Shown here piece after piece: positions 16,018 to 27,242 of a DNA stretch of 64,000 bases. Location: NCBI GenBank assembly GCA_964654185.1, contig CAZZIE010000001.1, positions 1 through 64,000 on the forward strand. The letters are read 5' to 3'. The translations under genes were made by a program, and so were the position numbers. The notes beneath the pieces are model-generated. The model did not search any database and had not been told where the DNA came from. It worked only from the letters and a program-made list of their open reading frames with translations. This DNA is from CAYFQV01 sp964654185 (GTDB lineage Bacteria > Spirochaetota > Spirochaetia > DSM-27196 > PWMO01). Position 1 is the stretch's first letter. Every line of letters begins with the position of its first letter.

Positions 16018-17046
16018 TCACTCTGATTGATCCCGTTGGGCTGACTGATCCCGTTGGGCTGATGCGAAGAGCACGCGATACACGCGGTCCCGGTCGCTCT
16101 CGGAGATATCCGAGAACTCCGCGTGGCAGAGACTCCCTTCCTCGGAAGTTCGGACGACCTGCGCAGGAAGCGACAGATCGCGACCTTCGGGTCCAATGCC
16201 GGGAAGCACAATGGTCACGGCGGATCCCGGTTGCAGTTTGCCGTTGGGATTCTTGAAGCTCGCTCCACCACCGCCGAGATCGCGCAGACGAATCCAGGCA
16301 TCCTCACCGTCCGCTAGAAAGAGACGTGCGTGGATGCGCATGGCGCGCCGGTAGTGTCGCCGCTTCTGGTTGCGGTCCACCCCTTCGCGGTGGCGAAGGT
16401 GGACCGTTCCGTTCTCGAAGCCCTGCGAGAAGGTGGTTGTCCGGAAGACGCCGGCTGTTGTGGTGAGCATGACATCGACGCGCCCGCCCGAAGGGAACCG
16501 CGAGGCTGCTCCCCCGGCATCTACCGCAAAGCCCTCGGGTTGCTGCGCCGTTACCGTTGCGGGGACCGGCTTGTTCCCGTTCCGACGAATGGCCACGGTG
16601 CTTCCGACGGCAAGATCGGTGGTGGACCGCGGCACCGCACCGTTCCGGCGGGTGATTCCGAGCACTACGCGCAGAGCGCTGACGGTCTCGGATGTGACGT
16701 GACCGTCCCGGGTGGCCTGCCGGGCGGCGCGGTCGAAGATCGGCGCCTCCTGGACAATGCGGTGTTTCTGCTGGGGGCGGTCGAACGCGTCGGCCATCCG
16801 CTCCAACGCGTCACGGCCGGACGGGGCGACGCCGCGCGCCTCCACAATGCGCTCGAACTCCGCCGCGGACCACTCCCGGCGCCGGCGCGCGGCGCGGCGG
16901 CTCTGGATGACCAGGTGTGAGGTCAGACCTATTGTGAGCGCCCCGAAGAGGCCGACCACCAGGGCCACCTCTTCGGGGCTGTTGTGATATGCCTGGGCGA
17001 CCTCCCGCAGGAACTGCTGGGCCGCCGGAGAGTAGGGTGACGCCAT
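16018..17046 (-). CDS. Membrane-anchored PilZ-domain protein
   Basis: 342 residues: one N-terminal transmembrane helix (about 27-48), an Arg-rich stretch, a poorly conserved middle, and a C-terminal PilZ domain. RRHYRR (about 238-243) supplies the RxxxR motif and DLGGGGASF (about 267-275) the D/NxSxxG-like loop that bind cyclic di-GMP. The last 12 residues are a duplicated hexapeptide (QRDQSA/QRDQSE). It is the last gene of the pyruvate dehydrogenase operon, 15 nt after the PRC-barrel gene, and points towards the GH65 gene. Its target is unknown. Confidence 0.8.
   Translation of the reverse strand: MASPYSPAAQQFLREVAQAYHNSPEEVALVVGLFGALTIGLTSHLVIQSRRAARRRREWSAAEFERIVEARGVAPSGRDALERMADAFDRPQQKHRIVQEAPIFDRAARQATRDGHVTSETVSALRVVLGITRRNGAVPRSTTDLAVGSTVAIRRNGNKPVPATVTAQQPEGFAVDAGGAASRFPSGGRVDVMLTTTAGVFRTTTFSQGFENGTVHLRHREGVDRNQKRRHYRRAMRIHARLFLADGEDAWIRLRDLGGGGASFKNPNGKLQPGSAVTIVLPGIGPEGRDLSLPAQVVRTSEEGSLCHAEFSDISESDRDRVYRVLFASAQRDQSAQRDQSE
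16023..16058. repeat. 18-bp tandem duplication at the PilZ gene 3' end
   Basis: CTGATTGATCCCGTTGGG (16023-16040) and CTGACTGATCCCGTTGGG (16041-16058) differ at one base and encode the duplicated hexapeptide at the protein's end. Confidence 0.92.
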
Positions 17047-17061
17047 GTCGGCGCTTCCGGG

Positions 17062-17835
17062 CTACACCGCCTTCCAGGGCGAACGACGGCCGTAGTGCTG
17101 GTAGAGACGCTCCTCGTACTCCGGGGTGACCGGCTCATCCGGGTTGTACTCCGGGGCGTCCTCGATCTTGCTGTTCTCCATGTCGATGTACATCTGCTGG
17201 CGCTTCCAGCTGATCTCTTTGGTCCACCGCGGCGCAATGAGCACCTGCTTGCCGCCGAAGAAGCGGCCTGTGTTGACTACGAGGTAGCGGATGGCCCAGG
17301 TGCGGTCGTCGAAAATGAAGTCGGCAACCTTTCCGATCTCGCCGCGATTTGCAAGGACTGAGTACCCCTCGACTCTCGCGCTGCTGCGGAGGTGTACCTC
17401 CCCGGCGCCCTCCTCGGGCTTCTCTACCTTGATTTCCGCCGGGGACTTGTCCTTCGTCCGAATGGAGAGCACGTCCTCAGGATGCATCCCCGTGCCCCAG
17501 AGACCGTATCCCGCCCAGTATCCGGGCGTCTTGTAGTACTTGAAGAACTCTCGCTCCTGCTTTCGCGAGATAGGCTCCTTCATGTTCATGTCCGGGCTGT
17601 GGCGCACCTGTTCCTGGGTCAGGCTTACCGACACGGTCTCTTCCGGCCAGTTCACCGCCGTAATGAAAATGGGAGAAATAAGGACATGCTTGCGCCGAAT
17701 CCAGTTCCCGGTCTGGACCACCAGATAGCGGATGGTCCAGTCATCATCGTCAAAGTAGACATGTTCGGCGTGGCCGATAGTGCCGTCCTGGGCCTCAATG
17801 CCGAAGCCCTGCAAATGGTTCACGTTTCTCAGCAT
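17062..17835 (-). CDS. Double PRC-barrel domain protein
   Basis: 257 residues with two copies of the PRC barrel. Copy 1 (about 5-85) reads GTIGHAEHVYFDDDDWTIRYLVVQTGNW..KHVLISP and copy 2 (about 160-225) GEIGKVADFIFDDRTWAIRYLVVNTGRF..KQVLIAP. PRC barrels occur in photosynthetic reaction centre H subunits, RimM and many stress proteins; the free-standing double form has no fixed function. It lies 9 nt after aceF and 15 nt before the PilZ gene, so it is in the same transcript. Confidence 0.85.
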   Translation of the reverse strand: MLRNVNHLQGFGIEAQDGTIGHAEHVYFDDDDWTIRYLVVQTGNWIRRKHVLISPIFITAVNWPEETVSVSLTQEQVRHSPDMNMKEPISRKQEREFFKYYKTPGYWAGYGLWGTGMHPEDVLSIRTKDKSPAEIKVEKPEEGAGEVHLRSSARVEGYSVLANRGEIGKVADFIFDDRTWAIRYLVVNTGRFFGGKQVLIAPRWTKEISWKRQQMYIDMENSKIEDAPEYNPDEPVTPEYEERLYQHYGRRSPWKAV

Positions 17836-17844
17836 TCATTCCTC

Positions 17845-19290
17845 CTATTCAGGTACGCTCTCCAGATCAATGAAGAGGGGATTCTCGACGGCCTGGCAGA
17901 TCCAGCGCAGGAATCGTGCGCCGTCTGCACCATCGATAAGCCGATGGTCGTAGGTTACCGACAACGGCAGGTACGGGCGCGGCTCAAAGGCGCTTCCGTT
18001 CCAGTAGGGCTCGGTCTGCGTGCGGGCGACGCCGAGAATGGCAACCTGGGGCGAGAAGACCACCGGAGTGAAGGCGGTTCCGCCGATTCCTCCAAGGTTG
18101 GAGATGGTGAAGGTTCCGCCCTCCATCTCATCGGGTTTGATCTTCTTCGCCCGGGCGCGCTCCGCCAGGTCCCCGAGCTCTCCAGCCAGCGTAATGATCG
18201 ACTTCTTGTCGACATCTCGCACGACCGGTACCAGGAGTCCGCGATCGGTGTCTACCGCCACCGATATGTGCACGTAGTCCTTGTAAACGATCTCCTTCTT
18301 GGCCATGTCCAGGCTCGCGTTGAAGCGGGGGAAGCGCTTCAGCGCCTGGGATACGACCTTGAGAAGGATCGCCGTAACCGTGAGCTTCACACCCGCCTTG
18401 TCGGCGGTCTTTGCGTATTGTCTCCGGAACGCCTCCAGTTGCGACGCATCCGCCTTGTCGAACTGCGTCACCTGCGGCACCCAGGACTGGGTCAGGTTCT
18501 CAGCGGTAATGCGACGGACCTGGGTCATGGCCTCTCGGGACACGGAACCCCACTTCGAGAAGTCGGGAAGCGGGGCATATCCCGCCGGCGCGCCGGTGGT
18601 CCCACCGGCTCCCGCACCTGCAGCCGCTCCGCCGGCCTGCTGGATGGTCCGTTTGGCCGCTGCTTTCACGTCGTCCCGGCTGATCCGCCCCCCGGGGCCG
18701 CTCCCTTCGACGGTGTAGATGTCGACGCCGAGCTCTCTGGCGAGCATGCGCGTCGAGGGCGCCGCCGGGACCGGCTGATTGCGCGGATGCACGTCGGCTC
18801 CAGCTCCCCATGTGGACGGTTCCGCCGCCGCTGCTGCGCCGGCAGTTCCGGCGCCGCGGTCTTCCGCACCTGTTGCGGGCTTGCCCTCGCGGGGCTGCTC
18901 GTCGGCGGACTCGCCGGATGGTTCTGCTTCCACCTTTGCCGCCGGCGTCTCTTCGGCCTTCTCAGGTTCCTCTGCGGGCGCCTCTTCAGTCTTCTCGGCC
19001 GGGGCGGCCGCGGCGTCTTCTCCTTCGGCCTCGCCGCCGGCCTCTCCGCCCCCTTCGGTTTCCACCCGAATAATGACGGAACCGACCTTGGCCTCTTCGC
19101 CTTCCGCCACCAGAACCTCGACGACCTTGCCGCTCACGGTTGAGGGCACCTCGACGGCGGCCTTTTCAGTCTCGATCTCCAGGACCGGGTCCTGCTCCTG
19201 AATCTGGTCGCCCTCGGAAACCAGCACGCTGACCACGTTTCCCTTGTCTACGTTCTCCGAGATTTCCGGAAGTGTTACGTCTTGTACCAT
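17845..19290 (-). CDS. aceF: Dihydrolipoamide acetyltransferase, pyruvate dehydrogenase E2
   Basis: E2 core of the pyruvate dehydrogenase complex, moving the acetyl group from lipoyl-lysine to CoA. One lipoyl domain with ETEKAAVEVPS (lipoylated K43), a long Ala/Glu/Pro hinge (about 80-170), a peripheral-subunit-binding domain RMLARELGVDIYTVEGSGPGG, and the catalytic domain ending with DHRLIDG (H449). At 481 residues with one lipoyl domain it is a compact E2. It starts 12 nt after aceE. No E3 (lipoamide dehydrogenase) gene is in the window. Confidence 0.95.
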   Translation of the reverse strand: MVQDVTLPEISENVDKGNVVSVLVSEGDQIQEQDPVLEIETEKAAVEVPSTVSGKVVEVLVAEGEEAKVGSVIIRVETEGGGEAGGEAEGEDAAAAPAEKTEEAPAEEPEKAEETPAAKVEAEPSGESADEQPREGKPATGAEDRGAGTAGAAAAAEPSTWGAGADVHPRNQPVPAAPSTRMLARELGVDIYTVEGSGPGGRISRDDVKAAAKRTIQQAGGAAAGAGAGGTTGAPAGYAPLPDFSKWGSVSREAMTQVRRITAENLTQSWVPQVTQFDKADASQLEAFRRQYAKTADKAGVKLTVTAILLKVVSQALKRFPRFNASLDMAKKEIVYKDYVHISVAVDTDRGLLVPVVRDVDKKSIITLAGELGDLAERARAKKIKPDEMEGGTFTISNLGGIGGTAFTPVVFSPQVAILGVARTQTEPYWNGSAFEPRPYLPLSVTYDHRLIDGADGARFLRWICQAVENPLFIDLESVPE

Positions 19291-19302
19291 GCCCTCGTCT
19301 CC

Positions 19303-21978
<2,676 letters not shown>

Positions 21979-21984
21979 AATGTG

Positions 21985-21990
21985 CCTCCT
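21985..21990 (-). promoter_or_regulatory. Shine-Dalgarno site fixing the aceE start
   Basis: Reading the minus strand, AGGAGG is followed by CACATT and GTG. This perfect site decides for GTG 21978 against the upstream ATG at 22182. The remaining spacer up to prs (about 265 bp) must hold divergent promoters; TACAAT on the minus strand near 22060 is a possible -10 but no matching -35 was seen. Confidence 0.85.
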
Positions 21991-22254
21991 AACATGTGCG
22001 TGTGCCTGTTTGCTTAAAATGCGTCGATACAGGCGCCTATGTCCAGCGACTACCCATTGTAGTCTATTTGTCGGTCCCGGGACGAGAGGCAGCGCGGTTT
22101 GGGCCCCCGTTGTACTGTCTGCGCGTCGCCGGAACCGCACCGATTTCAGCTTTCGGGACGATGGGTCCTGCCCTCGCGCCACGCCTCACCGCCGGCGGCC
22201 TTCGCGCGTCCCTGCGCGTTGATCTTTGGTCCCAAAGCGTGGACAATTTGCGTG

Positions 22255-23394
22255 ATGGCACGGAACACCCCCAACAGTGCGGAAGAGACCAAGACCCTCG
22301 GGGCCGATCCGATCGAGTCGTTCATCACCCCGGAGCAGTTCGTGGAGGAGCAGGCCGGGCGCATGGAGTCCAACGAGGGGCCGCTCCTGATCGCCAGCTG
22401 TCGCGACGGTAACTACATGGCGCAGCGCGCCGTCAGGAAGTACGAGGAGCTTGTGCACCGCACCGGGAATGACGCGCGGGTGCTCTTTCTCGAGAACATC
22501 GATCGCGACTTCAGCGATACGGAAACCGGTGTGCGCCTCCCGGGACACGTCGGCGGGGCGGATGTCTTCATCTTCCAGGCCCTTCTCTCGCCCCCGAGCG
22601 GTCGGACCGTCAACAACAACTACATGACCCTTCTTCTCGCCGCCCGGGCCTTCCGCGAGCACGGGGCCAATCGCATCACCGCGGTTCTACCCTACCTGAC
22701 CTACGCGCGCCAGGACAAACCCACGAAGTTCCAGCGGGAGCCCACCGCCGCCAAGCTCATGGCGGACCTCTCTCGCGCCGCCGGGATCGAGCGGGTCATT
22801 GCCTGGCATCCCCACTCCAATCAGATTCACGGCTTCTACGCGGATATGCCCGTGAACATGCTCGACCCGCAAACCATGTTTACCGTCGAGTACGCGGATT
22901 TCATGAACCGAAGCGATGTGATTGCCGTCGCGCCGGATGCCGGCGCCACCAAGATGATCCTCCACTTCAGCCGGAAGATGGGAGTGAACTCAGCCATCGC
23001 CTCGAAGTATCGGCCGCAACAGGAAGAGGCGGTCATCACCGACATCATCGGAGACTTCCGGCAGAAGAAGATCGCCATTGTCCTCGACGACATGATCTCC
23101 AGCGGGAACACCATCTTCGAGCTCGTCCAGAAACTCGTGAACGAGAAAGGAATCGAGCGCGTCTTCATTGGCGCCTCCCACAACCTCTGTCTTCCCGGCA
23201 CGCGGGACCGGCTCCAGCAGCTCCACGACGGATACAACCTCGAACGCGTCACCGTGACGAACAGCATCCCCCAGACGAAGGAGTTCGAGGAGTTGCCCTT
23301 CTTCCACGTGCGCTGCCTCTCGGAGATTCTCTGCCGCACCATCAACCGGGTGCACTACAACCGCTCGGTCAGCCACATCTTCCAGACGCGCTGA
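22255..23394 (+). CDS. prs: Ribose-phosphate pyrophosphokinase (PRPP synthase)
   Basis: Makes 5-phosphoribosyl-1-pyrophosphate for nucleotide, His and Trp synthesis. RQDKPTKFQREPTAAKLMADL, the metal-binding HPHSNQIHGFY and the PRPP loop VLDDMISSGNT are present. Compared with the classical loop VDDMIDTGGT it has SSGNT, and at 379 residues it is about 60 longer than the E. coli enzyme, mainly at the N-terminus, so it belongs to a divergent Prs branch. ATG 22255 is chosen because homology begins shortly after; GTG 22252 is an alternative. coaX follows after 26 nt. Confidence 0.85.
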   Translation: MARNTPNSAEETKTLGADPIESFITPEQFVEEQAGRMESNEGPLLIASCRDGNYMAQRAVRKYEELVHRTGNDARVLFLENIDRDFSDTETGVRLPGHVGGADVFIFQALLSPPSGRTVNNNYMTLLLAARAFREHGANRITAVLPYLTYARQDKPTKFQREPTAAKLMADLSRAAGIERVIAWHPHSNQIHGFYADMPVNMLDPQTMFTVEYADFMNRSDVIAVAPDAGATKMILHFSRKMGVNSAIASKYRPQQEEAVITDIIGDFRQKKIAIVLDDMISSGNTIFELVQKLVNEKGIERVFIGASHNLCLPGTRDRLQQLHDGYNLERVTVTNSIPQTKEFEELPFFHVRCLSEILCRTINRVHYNRSVSHIFQTR

Positions 23395-23420
23395 GCCGTC
23401 TCAACCACAAGAGGTACGCT

Positions 23421-24185
23421 GTGCTACTGGCAATCGACATCGGCAACACCAACATTGTTCTCGGAGTGCACGACGGCGCGAAGTGGCGCGACCACTTCCG
23501 GATTCAGACCGAGGTCGGCAAGATGCCGGACGAGTACATGCTCACCCTGACCGGTCTCTTCGAGCACGCCGGGGACCATCTCCAGGAGATCTCCCGCGTG
23601 GTCATTTCCAGCGTGGTTCCCTCCCTCACCTGGACCATGGAGGAAGCGCTCAAGCGGATCATGGACGCGCCGGTGGTCAGGGTCAGTCCGAAGCTCGATC
23701 TTCTGATCACCCTCCGGACCGATCATCCCGAGCAGGTGGGCTCGGATCTCATTGCCAACGCCCAGGGCGCCTACGAGCGGTACCGCGGGGCGTGCATCAT
23801 CGTCGATTTCGGTACGGCTCTCACCTTTACCGCGGTATCCGCCGACGGGGAGTTCCGGGGCGCTTCGATCGCGCCGGGGCTCCAGACCGCAGCCCATGCG
23901 TTGAGCCTCAAGACTGCGCAGTTGCCCGAGGTGGACCTCTCCATGCCCGAGGCGGCAATCGGCACCAACACGACACATGCGCTGCAGTCGGGCGTAGTCA
24001 TCGGCTACTGTGGCCTTGCTGAGAAGATCATTGCCACCATGAAGAGCGAGCTCGGAGGAGCGGTGAAGGTCATTGCCACCGGAGGGCTTGCCGACACCAT
24101 GGCGCGGCATATCGAGGCCATTGACGACGTTGATCCGTGGCTCACTCTTGAAGGACTGAGGAGCATTGCCTACAGCAACACCTGA
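23421..24185 (+). CDS. coaX: Type III pantothenate kinase
   Basis: First step of coenzyme A synthesis from pantothenate. The CoaX-type ASKHA fold shows DIGNTNIVLGV (residues 5-15), GSDLIANAQGAY, IIVDFGTALTFTAV and a C-terminal ATGGLA, the usual order. 254 residues is standard. GTG start with AAGAGG 8 nt upstream. It lies between prs and the regulator gene, with spacings of 26 and 16 nt, so the three are probably one transcript. Confidence 0.93.
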   Translation: MLLAIDIGNTNIVLGVHDGAKWRDHFRIQTEVGKMPDEYMLTLTGLFEHAGDHLQEISRVVISSVVPSLTWTMEEALKRIMDAPVVRVSPKLDLLITLRTDHPEQVGSDLIANAQGAYERYRGACIIVDFGTALTFTAVSADGEFRGASIAPGLQTAAHALSLKTAQLPEVDLSMPEAAIGTNTTHALQSGVVIGYCGLAEKIIATMKSELGGAVKVIATGGLADTMARHIEAIDDVDPWLTLEGLRSIAYSNT

Positions 24186-24201
24186 ACCGATACTATAGGC
24201 A

Positions 24202-25596
24202 GTGGAAAAACGTTACATACTGGCGGTGGATGACGATCCCACCCAGATCGAGTTGCTGAACACAATCTGCAGTGACATTGAATACCCCGAGGTAGAGTTT
24301 TCGGCGGCGGAAACCGGCGCTCAGGCGCTCGGGACGGTACGCGAGCGCGCCGTAGACATGGTCTTTCTGGACTATCGGCTTCCGGATATGACCGGCCTGG
24401 AGGTACTGCGCGCCATGAAGGCGCACAACCCCCTGGTTGCGGTGGTGGTCATGACCGCCTACGAGTCGACCGAGCAGGCCGTTGAGGCGCTCAAGAGCGG
24501 AGCCGACGACTACCTGGTGAAGCCGACCTCGGCGGAACAGATCTCACACGTAATCCTGCGGATCACCGAAAGCCAGGCCCTCGATCGGGAGACCGCCGAG
24601 CTCGAAGATGACATTGAAGAGGACTTCGATGCCGGCTTCATCACCTTCAAGAGCCGGGAGATGGCGCGTGCTCTCAACCTGGCCGCCCGCAGCGCAAAGA
24701 GCGCGGCGTCCGTGCTGCTTCGCGGCGAGAGCGGTACCGGGAAGGAGCTCTTCGCCCGAATCATCCACTCCTCGAGCGAACGCGCCGAGCAACCCTTCGT
24801 GGCCGTGAATGTGGCCGCACTCCCGGAGACCCTGGTTGAGAGTGAACTCTTCGGCCATGTAAAGGGCTCCTTCACCGGAGCGACTCAGGATCGGGTCGGG
24901 CGCTTCGAGGAGGCCGACGGGGGCACCCTCTTCATTGACGAGATCGGGGATGTCTCCGGCTCGGTTCAGGTCAAGCTCCTCAGGGCAATTCAGTTTGGCG
25001 AGGTGCAGCGTGTTGGGGCCAACCAGCCCATGAAGCTGGACGTTCGGATCATTACCGCCACCAACCGCAACCTGGAAGAGATGATCCGGCAGGGCACCTT
25101 CCGGGAGGACCTCTACTACCGGCTCAACGTCATTCAGATCGACCTGCCGCCTCTCCGGGACCGCAAGACGGACATTCCGCCTCTGGTGGACCAGTTCATT
25201 GCACGGTACGCCGAGAAGAATCGGAAGCAGGTCGACGGCATCACCTTTGATGGCCTCGATCTCCTCATGAAGTACGACTTCCCGGGAAACGTCCGGGAGC
25301 TGGAGAACATCATTGAGCGGTCGGTTGTGCTGTGCCGGGGAACCCGTCTCACCTCACGGGATCTTCCCGACGCTCTTCGCAAGGGCACTACACCGACCAC
25401 CGAGGGACGGAGCTCCGGCAAGTCCCTTGATGCCGTGCTCGCCGAGACGGAGACCCAGCTCATCCTGGACGCGCTCTCCCGGACGGAGGGCAATCAGTCC
25501 CGCGCCGCCGCCCTTCTGGACGTATCCGAGCGAAAGCTGCGCTCCCGCATGCAGCGTCTCGGCCTCGAAAACATCTACGCCGACCAGGACTCCTGA
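24202..25596 (+). CDS. NtrC-type sigma-54 response regulator
   Basis: Receiver domain with the acidic pocket DDD (10-12), phosphoacceptor D57 in FLDYRLP, T85 and K107; AAA+ domain with GESGTGKE, the sigma-54-contact loop written GSFTGA instead of GAFTGA, Walker B DGGTLFIDE and arginine finger REDLYYRLNV; C-terminal Fis-type helix-turn-helix (NQSRAAALLDVSERKLRSRM). It activates sigma-54 promoters by ATP hydrolysis. A consensus sigma-54 promoter and paired 20-bp repeats lie directly downstream, ahead of the pilus operon, which is its likely target. No cognate kinase is adjacent. Start GTG 24202 has only a weak ribosome site. Confidence 0.92.
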   Translation: MEKRYILAVDDDPTQIELLNTICSDIEYPEVEFSAAETGAQALGTVRERAVDMVFLDYRLPDMTGLEVLRAMKAHNPLVAVVVMTAYESTEQAVEALKSGADDYLVKPTSAEQISHVILRITESQALDRETAELEDDIEEDFDAGFITFKSREMARALNLAARSAKSAASVLLRGESGTGKELFARIIHSSSERAEQPFVAVNVAALPETLVESELFGHVKGSFTGATQDRVGRFEEADGGTLFIDEIGDVSGSVQVKLLRAIQFGEVQRVGANQPMKLDVRIITATNRNLEEMIRQGTFREDLYYRLNVIQIDLPPLRDRKTDIPPLVDQFIARYAEKNRKQVDGITFDGLDLLMKYDFPGNVRELENIIERSVVLCRGTRLTSRDLPDALRKGTTPTTEGRSSGKSLDAVLAETETQLILDALSRTEGNQSRAAALLDVSERKLRSRMQRLGLENIYADQDS

Positions 25597-25604
25597 ACGC
25601 CATT

Positions 25605-25644
25605 TGTTCGACGAAACGGGCGAGTGCTCGACCAGACGGTCGAG
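25605..25644. promoter_or_regulatory. Tandem 20-bp enhancer-like sites
   Basis: TGTTCGACGAAACGGGCGAG (25605-25624) is directly followed by TGCTCGACCAGACGGTCGAG (25625-25644): 16 of 20 positions identical. The second is a near-perfect dyad, CTCGACC-AGAC-GGTCGAG. They start 8 bp after the regulator stop codon and about 160 bp before the sigma-54 promoter, the usual place for dimer sites of an NtrC-type activator. The stretch between (25650-25760) is strikingly AT-rich and could bend. Confidence 0.7.
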
Positions 25645-25805
25645 CCCAGCAGAATAAACCTGACTATGAGATTCTGAAATAGCGGTATTTGGTTATAATT
25701 GCTTTTATCTCCATTATTATTAGGTAGGCCGGATAAGTTATTGTATTGTAAAGGCTTATGCGGCGCCCTCCTTCGTCTGCGGCGAAGATACCTCGATTGG
25801 GAGCC

Positions 25806-25821
25806 TGGCACGATTGTTGCT
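25806..25821 (+). promoter_or_regulatory. Consensus sigma-54 (-24/-12) promoter
   Basis: TGGCAC (25806-25811), GATTG, TTGCT (25817-25821): a full match to the TGGCAC-N5-TTGCW consensus with correct spacing. It lies 48 bp before the pilin start codon, whose Shine-Dalgarno AGGAGG is at 25855-25860. Confidence 0.88.
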
Positions 25822-25869
25822 ACTTAAGGGGTAGAAACGGACGACGAGTCGTCCAGGAGGTAAGAGATT

Positions 25870-26367
25870 ATGAGAAACGTACTTCGAGTTCTTGCAATGA
25901 GCGCTGCGCTCTTCGCTCTGGTGGCAGTTGCGGGGTTCGCGCAGACCGATACAGGGTCCTTGACGCTGACCGGTAATGTGCCGGCGAACGTGGACGTCAC
26001 CATCAACGCGGTTCAGACGAGCTTTGCGCTGGACCAGGATGTGAGCAATGTCCAGGTCGCAACGGTGCAAGAGACCAGCAACATCGCTGCCGGCTACGAC
26101 GTGACACTGGAGTCGGCCAATGCCGCCGCCGCAGGAGCCGGGACGGCGTTCTTCGAGCACACCAGCGCCGGTGATACTCTCGACTACACGCTGACCTACG
26201 GAGGATCCGCCGTGAACTTCACTTCCGGCGTCGCGACGGTTACCGACTCCACGTCGACGGCCTTTGCATTGAGCAAGTCGCTCAACATCTCCTTTTCGGG
26301 GGCGTCGGCAAACCTGACGAGCGGCAGCTACGACGACACACTGACCTTTACCATCACGGCCAAGTAG
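25870..26367 (+). CDS. Pilin-like subunit of a chaperone-usher system
   Basis: 165 residues with a signal peptide ending at GFAQ (about 24-25) and a mature all-beta, Ser/Thr/Ala-rich domain (SLTLTGNVPANVDVTINA ... GSYDDTLTFTITAK). The alternating pattern and the final TFTITAK strand resemble spore-coat-U/fimbrial subunits that donate a strand to the next subunit. Being first in the operon and having the strongest ribosome site (AGGAGG), it is likely the major subunit. It shares a YxVxLESANA-type strand with the tip protein. No direct family match is claimed. Confidence 0.65.
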   Translation: MRNVLRVLAMSAALFALVAVAGFAQTDTGSLTLTGNVPANVDVTINAVQTSFALDQDVSNVQVATVQETSNIAAGYDVTLESANAAAAGAGTAFFEHTSAGDTLDYTLTYGGSAVNFTSGVATVTDSTSTAFALSKSLNISFSGASANLTSGSYDDTLTFTITAK

Positions 26368-26380
26368 GTCGAAATTCACA

Positions 26381-26442
26381 GTGAGAGGGCTCTCACGCCA
26401 GGTGGTATAGACGCCCGGCAGGTGGTCTGAACATCTGCCGGG
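26381..26442 (+). other. Two hairpins between pilin and chaperone genes
   Basis: GTGAGAG/CTCTCAC (26381-26396) and CCCGGCAG/CTGCCGGG (26414-26442, 13-nt loop), followed by a near-repeat TCTGAACATCCGGCAG. Neither has a T-run. Such stems after a first pilin gene often protect the upstream mRNA and set a high subunit-to-usher ratio; that role here is inferred. Confidence 0.5.
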
Positions 26443-26501
26443 TGTTCTGAACATCCGGCAGTGAGGAACCTCCCGGTTGATCGTCGATAAGGAGCGCAGA
26501 G

Positions 26502-27242
26502 ATGAGACGGATACTGAGCCTGCTGATCATGGTCGTTGTCACCGTATCCGTTTCCGCCTTCGACTTCAGACCCATCTCCCGTGACTTCGATCCGCAGGGT
26601 CCGGGCGCGCTCCAGACCTTCCGGGTCACAAACAACAGAGACAGCCGGATTGCCGTTCGCATATCCATGTTCGAACGAGAGATGGAGGCGGACGGCAGTG
26701 AGGAACGAACCCGGGTGGAAGACCGATTCGTGGTCTTCCCGTCGCGCCTCACTCTGGATCCGGGTCAGACCCAGGTGATCCGCGTTCAGTGGCGGGGAGG
26801 CTCCGTTGATACGGAAGAGGCCTACCGCATTGTCGCGGAGCAACTGCCGGTAGACTTCGAGGAGCGCGCAGCGGAGGGGGGAACCCTCAACATCCTCTTT
26901 CGCTATGTCGGCTCCGTCTACGTAGTGCCACCCGATGCCGAGCCCAATGTCACCGTCGAGGAGGCGCGCGTCGTGGATGCCGGGGAGGCCGGCGCTACTC
27001 TTGAGCTGACCATGCACAACGCCGGAACGGCACACACCATTCTGAAAGACCTCGCCCTGACGGTCACCCAGACCCGGGAGAACAATGCCACCCAACGGGC
27101 GGCCTTCGCTCCTGAAGAGCTGTCCCCCGTCGCAGGCTCCAATCTCCTTGCCGGGGCGCGTCGCAACCTGACGCTTCAGCTCCCGGGAGAGTGGCAAGAA
27201 GGGCCTGCTGAGGTCTCCCTGGATTTCGATGTCACCCGATAG
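26502..27242 (+). CDS. Periplasmic pilus chaperone (PapD/FimC-like)
   Basis: 246 residues: signal peptide (about 1-18), then an N-terminal immunoglobulin-like domain with LQTFRVTNNRDSRIAVRISMFERE and FVVFPSRLTLDPGQTQVIRVQW, the conserved F-x-V-F-P-x-x-x-x-L-x-P-G-Q pattern of usher chaperones, and a second domain. It should cap and deliver subunits to the usher in the periplasm. Its end overlaps the usher start by 14 bp. Confidence 0.85.
   Translation: MRRILSLLIMVVVTVSVSAFDFRPISRDFDPQGPGALQTFRVTNNRDSRIAVRISMFEREMEADGSEERTRVEDRFVVFPSRLTLDPGQTQVIRVQWRGGSVDTEEAYRIVAEQLPVDFEERAAEGGTLNILFRYVGSVYVVPPDAEPNVTVEEARVVDAGEAGATLELTMHNAGTAHTILKDLALTVTQTRENNATQRAAFAPEELSPVAGSNLLAGARRNLTLQLPGEWQEGPAEVSLDFDVTR

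Noticed and set aside
21979..22182. N-terminal extension of AceE to an ATG at 22182
   Set aside because: A perfect AGGAGG before GTG 21978 and the family length fix the start; the extra 68 residues are Arg-rich and unlike AceE.
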